From positions 248,001-312,000 of the forward strand of contig NZ_WPIN01000003.1 in NCBI RefSeq assembly GCF_009754945.1: DNA of 64,000 bases. Reading direction: 5' to 3'. This document shows, piece after piece, positions 8,832 through 17,239 of the stretch. The notes beneath the pieces are model-generated. The model made no database searches. It was not told where the DNA came from and saw nothing but the letters and a program-made list of their open reading frames with translations. The position numbers were made by a program, and so were the translations under genes. Within the stretch, counting starts at the first letter, position 1; every line of letters starts with the position of its first letter. This DNA comes from Spirosoma arboris (GTDB lineage Bacteria > Bacteroidota > Bacteroidia > Cytophagales > Spirosomataceae).

Positions 8832-9986
8832 ATGCGAATTTTAAATATCTGTGCTTACACCTGGCAAGCGGGTGGCCCGCCTAAAATTATTTTCGACCAT
8901 ACGCAGGTTGTTCTCCGGTATGGCCATCAGGTAGACATACTAAGTCCATTCACTCCGGGCGAAAAGCCGTATCCAGTCCCTGAAGGAGCCCGGCTCATTC
9001 TGTGCCAGCGAACCCCGCTTATCAGCCGTTTTTTCCGGGAGTTTTCAGTTGAACTGTATCAATATCTTCAAAAGCACGTTCATGAATACGATGTCATCCA
9101 CTGCCACGGGCTTTGGCATTTCGGAACGTTGGCTCCATTCATGCTCGATCGGAAGGTAGCTAAAGTCATTACCATTCATGGTGTGCTGGATCGTTGGGTG
9201 TATGCCCACCACAACTGGAAAAAAGAGTTGATGAATACGCTCGCCCAAAAAGCGTATTTACAACGTGCCGATTTAGTACAGATTAATAATTCCGATGAGC
9301 AGGAAGATATATTGCGCTATCTCGGCCATCCGCACCCCAACGTAGTTGTTATTCCGAATGGCGTAAAGACCAGCGATTTCGCTCAACTTCCTCCCAAAGG
9401 CACATTTCGGCATAAATTCAACATCCCTGCGGATAAGCAATTAGTGCTATTTATGAGTCGCCTGAATGTAAAAAAAGGGCTAGACTTACTCTTACCAGGC
9501 TTTCGGGATTATGTGCAAGAGCACCCCAATACGATATTGGCTTTAGCGGGCTCCGATGATGGCTACGAAGATCCGACCCGGCAATATATCAAGCAGCATA
9601 ATCTCGAGGACTCCATTCGTTTGGTGGGTATGCTAACGGGCGATGATAAGAAAGCGGCCCTCTCTGACGCTGATTTATTTACTCTACCCTCCTATTCAGA
9701 AGGTTTTTCGATGGCCGTTCTTGAAGCGATGGCTGCCGGAACACCCACGTTAGTATCTGATCGGGTTGGTTTTGCCGATTCTATCCGGCAACATGAAGCA
9801 GCTGGTATGCTCAGTAATTTAACGCCCGAAGCAGTCAAAGCTGGTTTAGAGAAGCTACTAGGTGACGATCAACTTCGCAGTCAAGTGGCGCAAAATGCCA
9901 CCAGGATGGTAAAGAAACAGTATCATATTGATATAGTAGCAAAACAACTTCTGGATGAATATGCGAAAATCGTCCGTAAGAAATAA
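8832..9986 (+). CDS. Glycosyltransferase family 4 (group 1)
   Basis: This 384-residue GT4 enzyme starts NICAYTWQAGGPPKII, the glycine-rich acceptor-side loop of GT4 proteins. The donor domain follows with FMSRLNVKKGLDLLLPGF (near residue 211) and SYSEGFSMAVLEAMAAGTP (near 290), containing the EX7E pair. HCHGLWHFGTLAPFM (about 95-110) is another common block. It closes the plus-strand run that started at 4147. The following gene is convergent, and a weak inverted repeat (CGAAGT at 9989, ACTTCG at 10012) may end both transcripts. Confidence 0.9.
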   Translation: MRILNICAYTWQAGGPPKIIFDHTQVVLRYGHQVDILSPFTPGEKPYPVPEGARLILCQRTPLISRFFREFSVELYQYLQKHVHEYDVIHCHGLWHFGTLAPFMLDRKVAKVITIHGVLDRWVYAHHNWKKELMNTLAQKAYLQRADLVQINNSDEQEDILRYLGHPHPNVVVIPNGVKTSDFAQLPPKGTFRHKFNIPADKQLVLFMSRLNVKKGLDLLLPGFRDYVQEHPNTILALAGSDDGYEDPTRQYIKQHNLEDSIRLVGMLTGDDKKAALSDADLFTLPSYSEGFSMAVLEAMAAGTPTLVSDRVGFADSIRQHEAAGMLSNLTPEAVKAGLEKLLGDDQLRSQVAQNATRMVKKQYHIDIVAKQLLDEYAKIVRKK

Positions 9987-10023
9987 GGCGAAGTTATGAT
10001 CTGACATCTCTACTTCGGCACCC

Positions 10024-11748
10024 TTATAATGAAACGATTTTAAGCGAATCTTTACCTGTCTCAATCTGTGTATTAGTCGGGTAAAGATTTTTTTTATCGC
10101 CGTCAATCTCTACAACAAATACATTGTAAGTTTGATCATTTAGTAAGAATTTACTGGTAAGTACACCCGAAAATCCATTAGCATAATAATTCTGTCCAAA
10201 CGAAGACAGGAAAAGTCTCAGCGAATTTCTATTTTGTTGCGTCGAAATAATCTGTCGTTGGGCATTACTTTTAAGGATAATAAAAGCCCCATTTTTTTTG
10301 CCGAAGCTTCGGGTAAACGAATCATTCACAAAGGACAAAGTATGCCCACCCAAGTGCTCTGTTTTTAATTGGATTACGTCCTTTTTTTCCTGATACGGCC
10401 CTTCAAAAAAATAATGCTCGGGCAATTGGTAAACCCCTGCCTCAATCGCTTGAGTGGTTACAGTATCTATCCCAGATCTCAAACTTATATAAATAGGCGT
10501 GCTGGGTATTGATCGACTAGTCTTCCATCCGTATATATCTGTGTAACGATCTTTATAATAAAAATCCAGCGGAGCCAGATAGTAGAAATAGCTAAAAAGA
10601 AAAATACCTGAACTTATAACAAGTAAGGCTTTACTAAATGTAAGCTGAGCTATAGGTTTAAGCTTACCAGCGACTAACAGTATAATAAGAATTAGCCAGA
10701 TAAAGCCAATATGCTTATAGCGGCTAATTAACAATGGATCGATGCCTTCGATAGCTCTTCCTACAGCCAAAGCAAGCAAGGTTATACTAAAATGGAACAG
10801 TCCTCCCCATAATGTACTTTCCCAACGCGCAAACGTTGTTCCAGTCCGCGTAAATGCTGATTTGACAAGCATAAAGCCGTAATAAATGACAATTCCCCAC
10901 AAAACAGTACCTACAGCCATTACTAACCCTATACGCACTGCCGAAGGCAGCACAGTATTTGGGTCGAACGATAATCCACTGGCAACCAAAATACGCCCAA
11001 TAATAAGGTCTGGTCGTTGAAGATTATCGGATAGTTTGGGTCTAAATGAAGGAACGGCAAAGTTTTGGTAATACAGAAACACCATACCCCCTATTACAAG
11101 CGCCCAGATAATAGTATGTTTCCAGCGATGTTGTAGTAGCAATAGAAGTAGGCCGACTGGCAGAATAAACGTTCCGCTTACATCACTTAAAATGGCAAAA
11201 ATTGCGACTATTAATGAAGTTATTAATGATGATGGTTTTTTCGAATATAAATAGAACGATGAGAGTAAAACGAAAAAATAAACAACGACATGTTGTAATG
11301 GAATCATTGCCCAAAATATTGTCTCATAATATTGAATATGAAATAATAACAGTGAACAGACGAGTACTAAACGGATTGGAAGTTTGCCGTCGCGGATGAT
11401 TGTATAAAAGAGATAGAAAATGCCGAGTAAGGATAGTAAACCTAAAAAAGCCTGTAGGCGTAGATCTAATTTATGGAGTATTGAATAGGTAAAAATAGCC
11501 ACTAATCGGTCGACTACAATTCGGCGTTCGTCATCTTGCGTCCAAAGGATTTTAATAAACTCCGGCAAGGAAAAAGGCGTCAGTTTTGTAAACCTAGTAA
11601 CAGGATCTAGCAATGCATCATAATCATCTTGAAAAGGAATATTGCTAACAAATTGAAAAAAAGTATAGAAGAAAATCAGTATAGGAATGGCACTAAATAA
11701 AATAAACCATGTAGTTCTGCGGCTATTTTTTGAAAAATCAGCAACCAT
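10024..11748 (-). CDS. Large polytopic membrane protein, unknown (GT-C-like)
   Basis: The 574-residue product has roughly ten to eleven hydrophobic segments within residues 15-400, then a soluble C-terminal domain of about 170 residues. Acidic and basic clusters follow the first segment (QDDYDALLDP near 40, TQDDERRIVVDR near 70). This layout, with an acidic first loop and a C-terminal periplasmic domain, resembles GT-C glycosyltransferases that use lipid-linked sugars, but I recognise no family motif. The DNA is visibly AT-richer than the flanking glycosyltransferase genes, consistent with separate acquisition. It is convergent with the GT4 gene and read in the same direction as the deacetylase upstream of it. 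Confidence 0.7.
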   Translation of the reverse strand: MVADFSKNSRRTTWFILFSAIPILIFFYTFFQFVSNIPFQDDYDALLDPVTRFTKLTPFSLPEFIKILWTQDDERRIVVDRLVAIFTYSILHKLDLRLQAFLGLLSLLGIFYLFYTIIRDGKLPIRLVLVCSLLLFHIQYYETIFWAMIPLQHVVVYFFVLLSSFYLYSKKPSSLITSLIVAIFAILSDVSGTFILPVGLLLLLLQHRWKHTIIWALVIGGMVFLYYQNFAVPSFRPKLSDNLQRPDLIIGRILVASGLSFDPNTVLPSAVRIGLVMAVGTVLWGIVIYYGFMLVKSAFTRTGTTFARWESTLWGGLFHFSITLLALAVGRAIEGIDPLLISRYKHIGFIWLILIILLVAGKLKPIAQLTFSKALLVISSGIFLFSYFYYLAPLDFYYKDRYTDIYGWKTSRSIPSTPIYISLRSGIDTVTTQAIEAGVYQLPEHYFFEGPYQEKKDVIQLKTEHLGGHTLSFVNDSFTRSFGKKNGAFIILKSNAQRQIISTQQNRNSLRLFLSSFGQNYYANGFSGVLTSKFLLNDQTYNVFVVEIDGDKKNLYPTNTQIETGKDSLKIVSL

Positions 11749-11822
11749 TTTAAACTAAGTGTAAAAGTTAATCGTACTTGATACGCTAATAAAGTAGCCG
11801 TTCAGGAGTTATTCTCAATAGG

Positions 11823-12671
11823 TTACACAGTTCGCTGTATAACTTTAGCCCAATCCACTTGTCGATCTGCTTCGGCTAAGTCTACGAAGGGGAATTCGAG
11901 AAGCAATTGTTTTAATTTAGGCCAGCAATTTCGGAGACCATAGTATGATTTAAACTTACGCGTCTGACTCAATCCCGGAATCATGGGTTGTGCAGCATCA
12001 AAATCACGCGGATGGAAATACGTCATTACATAGGGCGATCGGCGCATCAATCCTTTGATCACTCCGTAGGGGAATAATCTGAAATAACCTCCCCCCGAAA
12101 AGATCAGGTCCTGTCCTAGTATAGCAGTGGTATTGATCGGGAATTCTTTCAGGAGCGTACCTCCAACATTCAGATAACCAGGCTCAAACATGCCCAGCGA
12201 TGCGTCGCCCCCATGGGCACGCCGGGCCGAAAACACGGAGCAGTCGATTTCGATACCCTGTTCAACCAGAATCGGAAACACCCAACGATTATATTCCTTA
12301 ATAGAAAAACCTGGCGCCCGATATGACCGTACTTTTTTTCCCGTAATATCCTGCAAATGCTTAATCGACCGTTCCAGATCATCCTGAAACTGAGCAGGCG
12401 TCTGTTCATATGCTAACTGATGCGCATACGAATGCGTCGCAATTTCGTAACCAGCGGCATCAATTCGCCGGATTACATCGGGATGTTTATCGGCTACCCA
12501 ACCCAGACAGAAAAAAGTGGCTCGACTGTTGGTTTCGTCTAAAAGCTGGAAAATTAGATCCATATTCTGGTGAATCCGGGTTTCGTAACGACTCCACTCC
12601 GACTCTGTTCGGGTTGAGGCATTATCCAGAATATGAAACCACTCTTCAATGTCAAACGTCAGGATATTCAT
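11823..12671 (-). CDS. Polysaccharide deacetylase (XrtA-system-like, NodB fold)
   Basis: From ATG 12671 the protein has 282 residues. It begins MNILTFDIEEWFHIL, the motif-1 Asp-Glu pair of a carbohydrate esterase 4 subgroup found with exopolysaccharide loci (XrtA-type, with a DUF3473-like C-terminus). Motif 2 is THSYAHQ (metal-binding H-x3-H), motif 3 is RAPGFSI, and the C-terminal part has YFHPRDFD. The enzyme would remove acetyl groups from amino sugars of the nascent or exported polymer. Earlier ATGs at 12719 and 12692 would place an inverted repeat inside the coding region and lengthen the protein past the conserved start, so 12671 is preferred. No signal peptide is visible. Confidence 0.85.
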   Translation of the reverse strand: MNILTFDIEEWFHILDNASTRTESEWSRYETRIHQNMDLIFQLLDETNSRATFFCLGWVADKHPDVIRRIDAAGYEIATHSYAHQLAYEQTPAQFQDDLERSIKHLQDITGKKVRSYRAPGFSIKEYNRWVFPILVEQGIEIDCSVFSARRAHGGDASLGMFEPGYLNVGGTLLKEFPINTTAILGQDLIFSGGGYFRLFPYGVIKGLMRRSPYVMTYFHPRDFDAAQPMIPGLSQTRKFKSYYGLRNCWPKLKQLLLEFPFVDLAEADRQVDWAKVIQRTV

Positions 12672-12685
12672 TAATTTAGTTGGTA

Positions 12686-12744
12686 AGTTCATAAGTCCGT
12701 GAGTTAACAAGTCAGCCACTTACCAACTCACGGACTTATGAACT
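12686..12744. repeat. Inverted repeat with 20-bp perfect arms
   Basis: Arms at 12686-12705 and 12725-12744 are perfectly complementary around a 19-bp loop. A second pairing is possible: AGTTGGTAAGT (12678-12688) with ACTTACCAACT (12718-12728), so two mutually exclusive stems exist. The repeat fills the space between the formyltransferase stop (12747-12749) and the deacetylase start (12671), both on the minus strand. It could end transcription, stabilise the upstream message or attenuate the downstream gene. Confidence 0.8.
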
Positions 12745-12746
12745 AA

Positions 12747-13511
12747 TTAATAAAACCGTTTCCCGGCTGCACGGAAAGCCTCTACGTCTTCCTTAGTGGG
12801 AAAGGTGAAATAAGTCATTTGTGCCGCATCATTCTCGATAAGCGTGTACTTCCCCGAATGAATTTTATCGATGGATTTCAGAATGGCATCCATGCCCATT
12901 TTCTTAGTCACATCAATCAATTCGGCTTGGCTCATGTTGCCAATTGCAAGTTTATCCTGAACCAGAATCGGGCCACTGTCAATGCCTTCATCCACAAAAA
13001 ATACAGACACACCCGTATGCGTCTCACCGTTTTTCAGCACCCAAAAAGAAGGCATTAGGCCGCGATATTTAGGTAGTAGAGCTGTATGAAGGTTGATACA
13101 ACCATAAGTAGCAACGTCCAGCAGCTTTTGTTTAAATATCTGGTTACCAGCAATAGACACTAACAAGTCGGGTTTATATTCCCGCAGTTTTTCTAAATTT
13201 TCGTCCTTGTTGATATTGCCTTCAATATGGATCAGCGGTATGTTCCGATCAGCCAGAGTTTTCCGAACGTTGTTTCGGGCGTCTAACTTAGACAGTACAT
13301 ATTTGAACCCATAACGCACAAAAAAAGGCAGGCCAAAGATGTTATATGTTTTCTTCATCTTCTCGCTGAAGCTTTCGCGTTTACCAAATGGCGAAACATC
13401 GAATACGACCGTTGCCACGACTTCGGCATAAGGCGGTAGCTTTTTCAGGAGATAATCAATATTGCGAGCGAGATAAAAAGGATCATCCTGCGTAAGAATC
13501 ACTAGGCGCAT
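12747..13511 (-). CDS. Formyltransferase (methionyl-tRNA/sugar-formyltransferase type)
   Basis: This 254-residue protein has the N10-formyltetrahydrofolate-dependent formyltransferase core. NLHTALLPKYRG (near residue 139) contains the catalytic Asn and His of the Fmt/PurN fold, and the GIDSGPIL region holds the catalytic Asp. It lacks the C-terminal tRNA-binding domain of Fmt and is shorter than Fmt (about 310). Its setting among polysaccharide genes points to N-formylation of an amino sugar nucleotide such as dTDP-Qui4N or dTDP-Fuc4N. The matching aminotransferase is not in the window. A -7-like element lies 26 bp upstream. Class is firm; the sugar substrate is inference. Confidence 0.82.
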   Translation of the reverse strand: MRLVILTQDDPFYLARNIDYLLKKLPPYAEVVATVVFDVSPFGKRESFSEKMKKTYNIFGLPFFVRYGFKYVLSKLDARNNVRKTLADRNIPLIHIEGNINKDENLEKLREYKPDLLVSIAGNQIFKQKLLDVATYGCINLHTALLPKYRGLMPSFWVLKNGETHTGVSVFFVDEGIDSGPILVQDKLAIGNMSQAELIDVTKKMGMDAILKSIDKIHSGKYTLIENDAAQMTYFTFPTKEDVEAFRAAGKRFY

Positions 13512-13536
13512 AAACAGTTGGCTATTGATAATGCCA

Positions 13537-13544
13537 CAAAACTA
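13537..13544 (-). promoter_or_regulatory. -7 promoter element for the formyltransferase gene
   Basis: Read on the minus strand, 13544-13537 is TAGTTTTG, identical to the -7 element of the promoter at 2992. It lies 26 bp before the ATG. No clean TTTG is visible 19-21 bp further up, so strength is uncertain. Confidence 0.4.
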
Positions 13545-13575
13545 CATATTCCAGCGGAAAGGCGGTGACCGTTCC

Positions 13576-15567
13576 TTAACGGATCACTATTTTCCGATTA
13601 ATTGTCTGCCCGTCGGAGGTTTGCAGGTTAACAATATATAGTCCGGCTTCCAGATCAGTTAACCCGAGTGAAAGCGTATTTTTGGCTGTTCCGTGCCAGC
13701 TTTTCACAGTCCGTCCCAGCATATCCAGTAACAGTAGTTCAGTAAATGTAATCTGACTGGCTGTCACATTCAGTATTCGATCGGCACTTAGCGGATTCGG
13801 GTAAATTTGTACAGGCGGTTCAATAGGTTCTACCCCTAATATTAATGGCCTTGTCGTAACGATATTGCTGTACACGGACTCCGACGTACTGCTAAATGCC
13901 CGAAGCCGGTAATAATAGGTTCCGTAGGGATCAGGTAGATTCGTATCGGTGTAGGTTGCTACCGTGCCATTTAGAGAAGCGATTTGTTTATAGTTGGTTG
14001 CTGTACCGTCCGATCGTTCCAGAATCTGCGTCTGTGCTGTTGCTGATGCCGTCCAGTTTAATTGAATCTGTTTGTCTGATATTGGTTTAGCCGCCAGCGT
14101 AGTCACCATTGCAATAGGGTCAGCAATTAGTACGCCATCGAATGAGAAAGCACGCATATCGCGCGTATTTTTAAGGACTGGTCCATCATAATAGGCCGAA
14201 AACTTGTCGGAGAAATAAGCAGGCAGATAACGTAGTGTTTTTGCGGATGAAGGTTGCTTTAAAGCCAGTTTTACGCGATTTCCAGTAGCAGAACCACCGG
14301 TCAGCAAACCCGCCTGACCATCCAGGTAGAAATAGTCCTTCTGTTCACGGCTATATACTTTTTCTCCCGTCGCAAAATTATAAAAAGCAGTATCACTCTT
14401 CCAGACCATTTGCATCTGATCGTCGAAAACCAGCGTTATTGAGTCTTTTCGAGCATTGTAAAATACCTTTTTTACATCAGGCGAATTAATCTGAAGTGTA
14501 TCTTTTGAACCATAAATATCACGACCAATTTGTCGGAATTGCTCAAAGGCAAGTCGTTGATAAGAAGCACCTTCGTAATGAACGCCCTGATATCCTGGTG
14601 TTCCAACCGAGGCAATGGTCTCAACGTTCTTGAACAGGTATTTTGTACGTCGCTGAAAATCGCGCAAAGCAGCCGCACTATCAACGGGGTTTGTATTATC
14701 CAGAATGTTAATCTGGCCAACGTAGATCTTCATATCTCCATAATCTTCCCTAAACTGATTGTAGAGCGTCGCAAACTTCCCGGCATAACCCGGAATACCA
14801 GTGCCAGCATCCTCTTCACCCTGACGCCAGATAATAGCCTTAGCCTGTTTGGCAACCCCAGCCCACTGTGCCCGATAAAGCAAGTTTCCATAAAACGTAT
14901 TTGTATCGGCATGATTGACCGGATTACGTGCCAATAGCGGTGCAATAGCGGTTCCTCCCTGGGCCCCATTCAGTACACAGGTTGGAATCCCATATGTTTG
15001 CAGAATCAGTCGTTGCATTGTTAAGCCTAATCCGCCCACACTGGCGTAAGGTTGTTTAGCAGGAAACCAGGCCATATTAGCGGCTGGTTGTCCGTAAATG
15101 TAACCGGCATTACGAAGGTATTTATCGTCGAAGTTAAACGAGTAATAGGTGTCTAATTGCGCAAGTGCCAGTGCATTCGATTGACCGTGAATAATGTAAA
15201 CATCTCCACAAACAACCCGTTTCCGATCAGCAACGAGTATCGAATCTTTCCCTTTATAGGCAAATACCTGAAATGCATATTCTGCTGGCTCGGCCTTAAT
15301 AATAGAAGACAGTTTGAATGCTGTATTAGTTGGAGAAAGTGTTTGATTAACTATTTTGGTCAGTATTCCCTCACGCGATACCTGCATCCCAATTTTGGTA
15401 TAACTTGTAGCCGTGCCACTCATTGTCCCGCTGACAACAACTTCAGCCTGATTATTTCCATCGCGGGGATATAACTGTAAGTCGCGGGGCAATTGATTAA
15501 ATACGACCTGTCCGAATGAGGAAAAATATGACAAAAACAATATAAGGGTTGTGTAAACTCTTTGCAT
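13576..15567 (-). CDS. Secreted sialate O-acetylesterase-like protein with T9SS sorting domain
   Basis: The 663-residue protein starts with a signal peptide (TTLILFLSYFSSFGQ, cleavage near residue 20). Then comes an SGNH-type carbohydrate esterase domain: VYIIHGQSNALALAQ (near 128; nucleophile Ser in the GQSN block) and AIIWRQGEEDAG (near 245). A fibronectin type III-like segment covers about 488-575. The last 80 residues form a type IX secretion sorting domain (IYPNPLSADRILNV ... GLYIVNLQTSDGQ ... KIVIR). It is likely exported across the outer membrane and surface-attached, removing O-acetyl groups from a polymer. A T9SS-exported esterase in the middle of a glycan-synthesis cluster suggests trimming of the cell's own polysaccharide, which is inference. 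Confidence 0.85.
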   Translation of the reverse strand: MQRVYTTLILFLSYFSSFGQVVFNQLPRDLQLYPRDGNNQAEVVVSGTMSGTATSYTKIGMQVSREGILTKIVNQTLSPTNTAFKLSSIIKAEPAEYAFQVFAYKGKDSILVADRKRVVCGDVYIIHGQSNALALAQLDTYYSFNFDDKYLRNAGYIYGQPAANMAWFPAKQPYASVGGLGLTMQRLILQTYGIPTCVLNGAQGGTAIAPLLARNPVNHADTNTFYGNLLYRAQWAGVAKQAKAIIWRQGEEDAGTGIPGYAGKFATLYNQFREDYGDMKIYVGQINILDNTNPVDSAAALRDFQRRTKYLFKNVETIASVGTPGYQGVHYEGASYQRLAFEQFRQIGRDIYGSKDTLQINSPDVKKVFYNARKDSITLVFDDQMQMVWKSDTAFYNFATGEKVYSREQKDYFYLDGQAGLLTGGSATGNRVKLALKQPSSAKTLRYLPAYFSDKFSAYYDGPVLKNTRDMRAFSFDGVLIADPIAMVTTLAAKPISDKQIQLNWTASATAQTQILERSDGTATNYKQIASLNGTVATYTDTNLPDPYGTYYYRLRAFSSTSESVYSNIVTTRPLILGVEPIEPPVQIYPNPLSADRILNVTASQITFTELLLLDMLGRTVKSWHGTAKNTLSLGLTDLEAGLYIVNLQTSDGQTINRKIVIR

Positions 15568-15571
15568 GGGC

Positions 15572-15602
15572 TTTGTCCCGTCTAAAAAAAGTTATAATAT
15601 TG
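15572..15602 (+). promoter_or_regulatory. Promoter for the GT2/WcaF/GT2 group
   Basis: TTTG at 15572-15575, a 19-bp spacer, then TAATATTG at 15595-15602 match the Bacteroidota -33/-7 pattern with one mismatch in the -7 element. Transcription from about 15606 would make an 86-base leader before the ATG at 15692, containing two competing hairpins. Confidence 0.45.
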
Positions 15603-15624
15603 CACACTTTATTAAGCTTCTGAG

Positions 15625-15673
15625 GGGCTTGTAAAAATAAGCCCTTTTTCGCAGGCTTGAATAAAAAAAGGGC
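15625..15673 (+). terminator. Terminator-like hairpin with competing stem: possible attenuator
   Basis: GGGCTT (15625-15630) pairs with AAGCCC (15639-15644) and is followed by five T, a small intrinsic terminator on the plus strand. It lies upstream of, not after, a plus-strand gene. The same GCCC plus T-run (15641-15649) can instead pair over 9 bp with AAAAAGGGC (15665-15673). The two structures exclude each other, as in attenuators. No gene on the left needs a plus-strand terminator, because the esterase gene reads away. Confidence 0.45.
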
Positions 15674-15691
15674 ATTTAGCTATTAAAGGGT

Positions 15692-16624
15692 ATGACTGAC
15701 GTCTCTGTCATTATTCTGACATTCAACGAGGAAAAACACATTACTCGCTGTTTACAGAGTTTGTTCCCGTTTACAGACAAAATATTCATTGTTGATTCCT
15801 ATTCAACTGATCGAACTGTTGAAATCGCTCGATCAATGGGAGCTGTTGTCGTACAAAATGCCTGGGTGAATTATGCAACACAATTCAATTTTGGGATTGA
15901 GCATTCGCCGTTTAAAACCGCCTGGCAGATGCGTATGGATGCCGATGAGTATGTAATGCCCGAATTGGCCGATGAAATTAACCGTCGTCTGGCGGGTTTA
16001 CCTGCCGAGGTGGGAGGCATCTATGTAAAACGCCGGGTCTTTTTCCTGAATCGCTGGATACGTCACGGAAGCTTTTATCCTATTTGGCTCCTACGCCTAT
16101 GGCGACTGGGCGACGGATTTTGTGAGCAGGTCTGGCACGATGAACATATAAAAATCACCAAAGGAGAATCCATTCAGTTCGATCATGATATAGTTGATCA
16201 TAATCTGAATAACCTAACCTGGTGGACGCAGAAACACAATCATTATACCATCCTGGAAATGATTAATCTGCTGAATTACAAGCACCATTTCGATCAGGCC
16301 GAGACTGTCCAGCCCCGTCTGTTCGGAACGCAGGATCAACGGATGCGGTTTTTAAAAGAGAAATATGCGTCGCTGCCACTTTTCACCCGGCCGGTCCTCT
16401 ATTTTATTTACCGATATTTTGTCCGGCTAGGTTTTCTGGATGGTCGCGCCGGGTTTGCCTGGTGTTTTCTACAAGGACTGTGGTACCGGTTTCTGGTCGA
16501 TGCCAAGCTACTGGAAGTAAAACTTCGGGTTGGCGACGACAAAGAAGCGCTAATTGAGTACTTCCGAAAAGAATATGGCAAAGATCTCCGACCAACCCGC
16601 CCGCAGCAGGTCGGTCAGTCCTAA
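15692..16624 (+). CDS. Glycosyltransferase family 2 (WaaE/KdtX-like)
   Basis: The 310-residue GT2 enzyme has SVIILTFNEEKHITRCLQS, IVDSYSTDRTVEIA and MRMDADEYVMPEL (near residue 88), the arrangement of the WaaE/LgtF-like subgroup (beta-1,4-glucosyl or similar transfer to a core or carrier sugar). The HNHYTILEMINLL block and a membrane-adjacent segment (RPVLYFIYRYFVRLGFLDGRAGF, split here by family habit) near 235-265 are also usual in this subgroup. It is the first gene of a tight plus-strand group with the WcaF-like acetyltransferase 18 bp downstream. Expression may be controlled by the leader hairpins just upstream. Confidence 0.88.
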   Translation: MTDVSVIILTFNEEKHITRCLQSLFPFTDKIFIVDSYSTDRTVEIARSMGAVVVQNAWVNYATQFNFGIEHSPFKTAWQMRMDADEYVMPELADEINRRLAGLPAEVGGIYVKRRVFFLNRWIRHGSFYPIWLLRLWRLGDGFCEQVWHDEHIKITKGESIQFDHDIVDHNLNNLTWWTQKHNHYTILEMINLLNYKHHFDQAETVQPRLFGTQDQRMRFLKEKYASLPLFTRPVLYFIYRYFVRLGFLDGRAGFAWCFLQGLWYRFLVDAKLLEVKLRVGDDKEALIEYFRKEYGKDLRPTRPQQVGQS

Positions 16625-16642
16625 ATTGATCGCTAGTAATCC

Positions 16643-17239
16643 ATGGAATCTTTCCAGAAAAAGAACGACTCGACAACTGATAAGCCCAACGGAAAAACTG
16701 ACCTATCGCGGTTCGACAATAGCTGGTACGATCACGGTCCACGCTGGCGATTAGTGTTATGGTTTATTGTGAATGCATTTTTTGTCAATACTTATTTACC
16801 CGTACCAACTAGTCTTAGGGTAGCCGTTTTGCGGTTATTTGGCGCTAAAATTGGGCACCATGTCATGATTAAACCAGCCGTAAATATTAAATACCCCTGG
16901 TTACTTCAGGTCGGAAATTATGTCTGGATTGGGGAACAGGTGTGGATCGATAATTTGAGTGAAGTAGTCATTGGCGACAACGCCTGCCTTTCTCAGGGAG
17001 CTATGCTGTTAACGGGTAATCATAACTATCGGCTGTCAACCTTCGACCTGACTACCCGGCCTATTACCCTGGCCGATGGCGTCTGGATCGGAGCCAAAGC
17101 GGTAGTATGTGCAGGCGTCCGCTGCGAATCTCATGCTGTACTAGCTGTCAATTCAGTAGCCACGCATTCACTAGATGCATATGGTGTTTATCAGGGTAAT
17201 CCGGCCGTTTTTGTCCGGCAACGAACTATTACGGCGTGA
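16643..17239 (+). CDS. wcaF: WcaF-like polysaccharide O-acetyltransferase
   Basis: A 198-residue left-handed beta-helix (hexapeptide repeat) acyltransferase. The N-terminal DLSRFDNSWYDHGPRWR and NTYLPVPTSLRVAVLRLFGAKIG (around residues 45-70) match the colanic-acid acetyltransferase WcaF. LTGNHNYRLSTFDLTTRPI contains the catalytic His region, and VWIGAKAVVCAGV is a coil of the helix. It would transfer acetyl from acetyl-CoA to a sugar of the repeat unit in the cytosol. The symbol marks family similarity, not proof that the polymer is colanic acid. The stop overlaps the GTG start of the next gene. Confidence 0.85.
   Translation: MESFQKKNDSTTDKPNGKTDLSRFDNSWYDHGPRWRLVLWFIVNAFFVNTYLPVPTSLRVAVLRLFGAKIGHHVMIKPAVNIKYPWLLQVGNYVWIGEQVWIDNLSEVVIGDNACLSQGAMLLTGNHNYRLSTFDLTTRPITLADGVWIGAKAVVCAGVRCESHAVLAVNSVATHSLDAYGVYQGNPAVFVRQRTITA

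Noticed and set aside
9989..10017. Convergent hairpin after the GT4 gene as a strong terminator
   Set aside because: Only 6 paired bases and a 17-base loop without a T-tract; mentioned with the gene but not called.
14530..14937. 135-codon plus-strand frame
   Set aside because: Antisense to the sialate-O-acetylesterase-like gene, which has a signal peptide, catalytic blocks and a sorting domain.
16404..16742. 112-codon minus-strand frame over the GT2/wcaF junction
   Set aside because: It spans two well-supported plus-strand genes antisense and has no motif.
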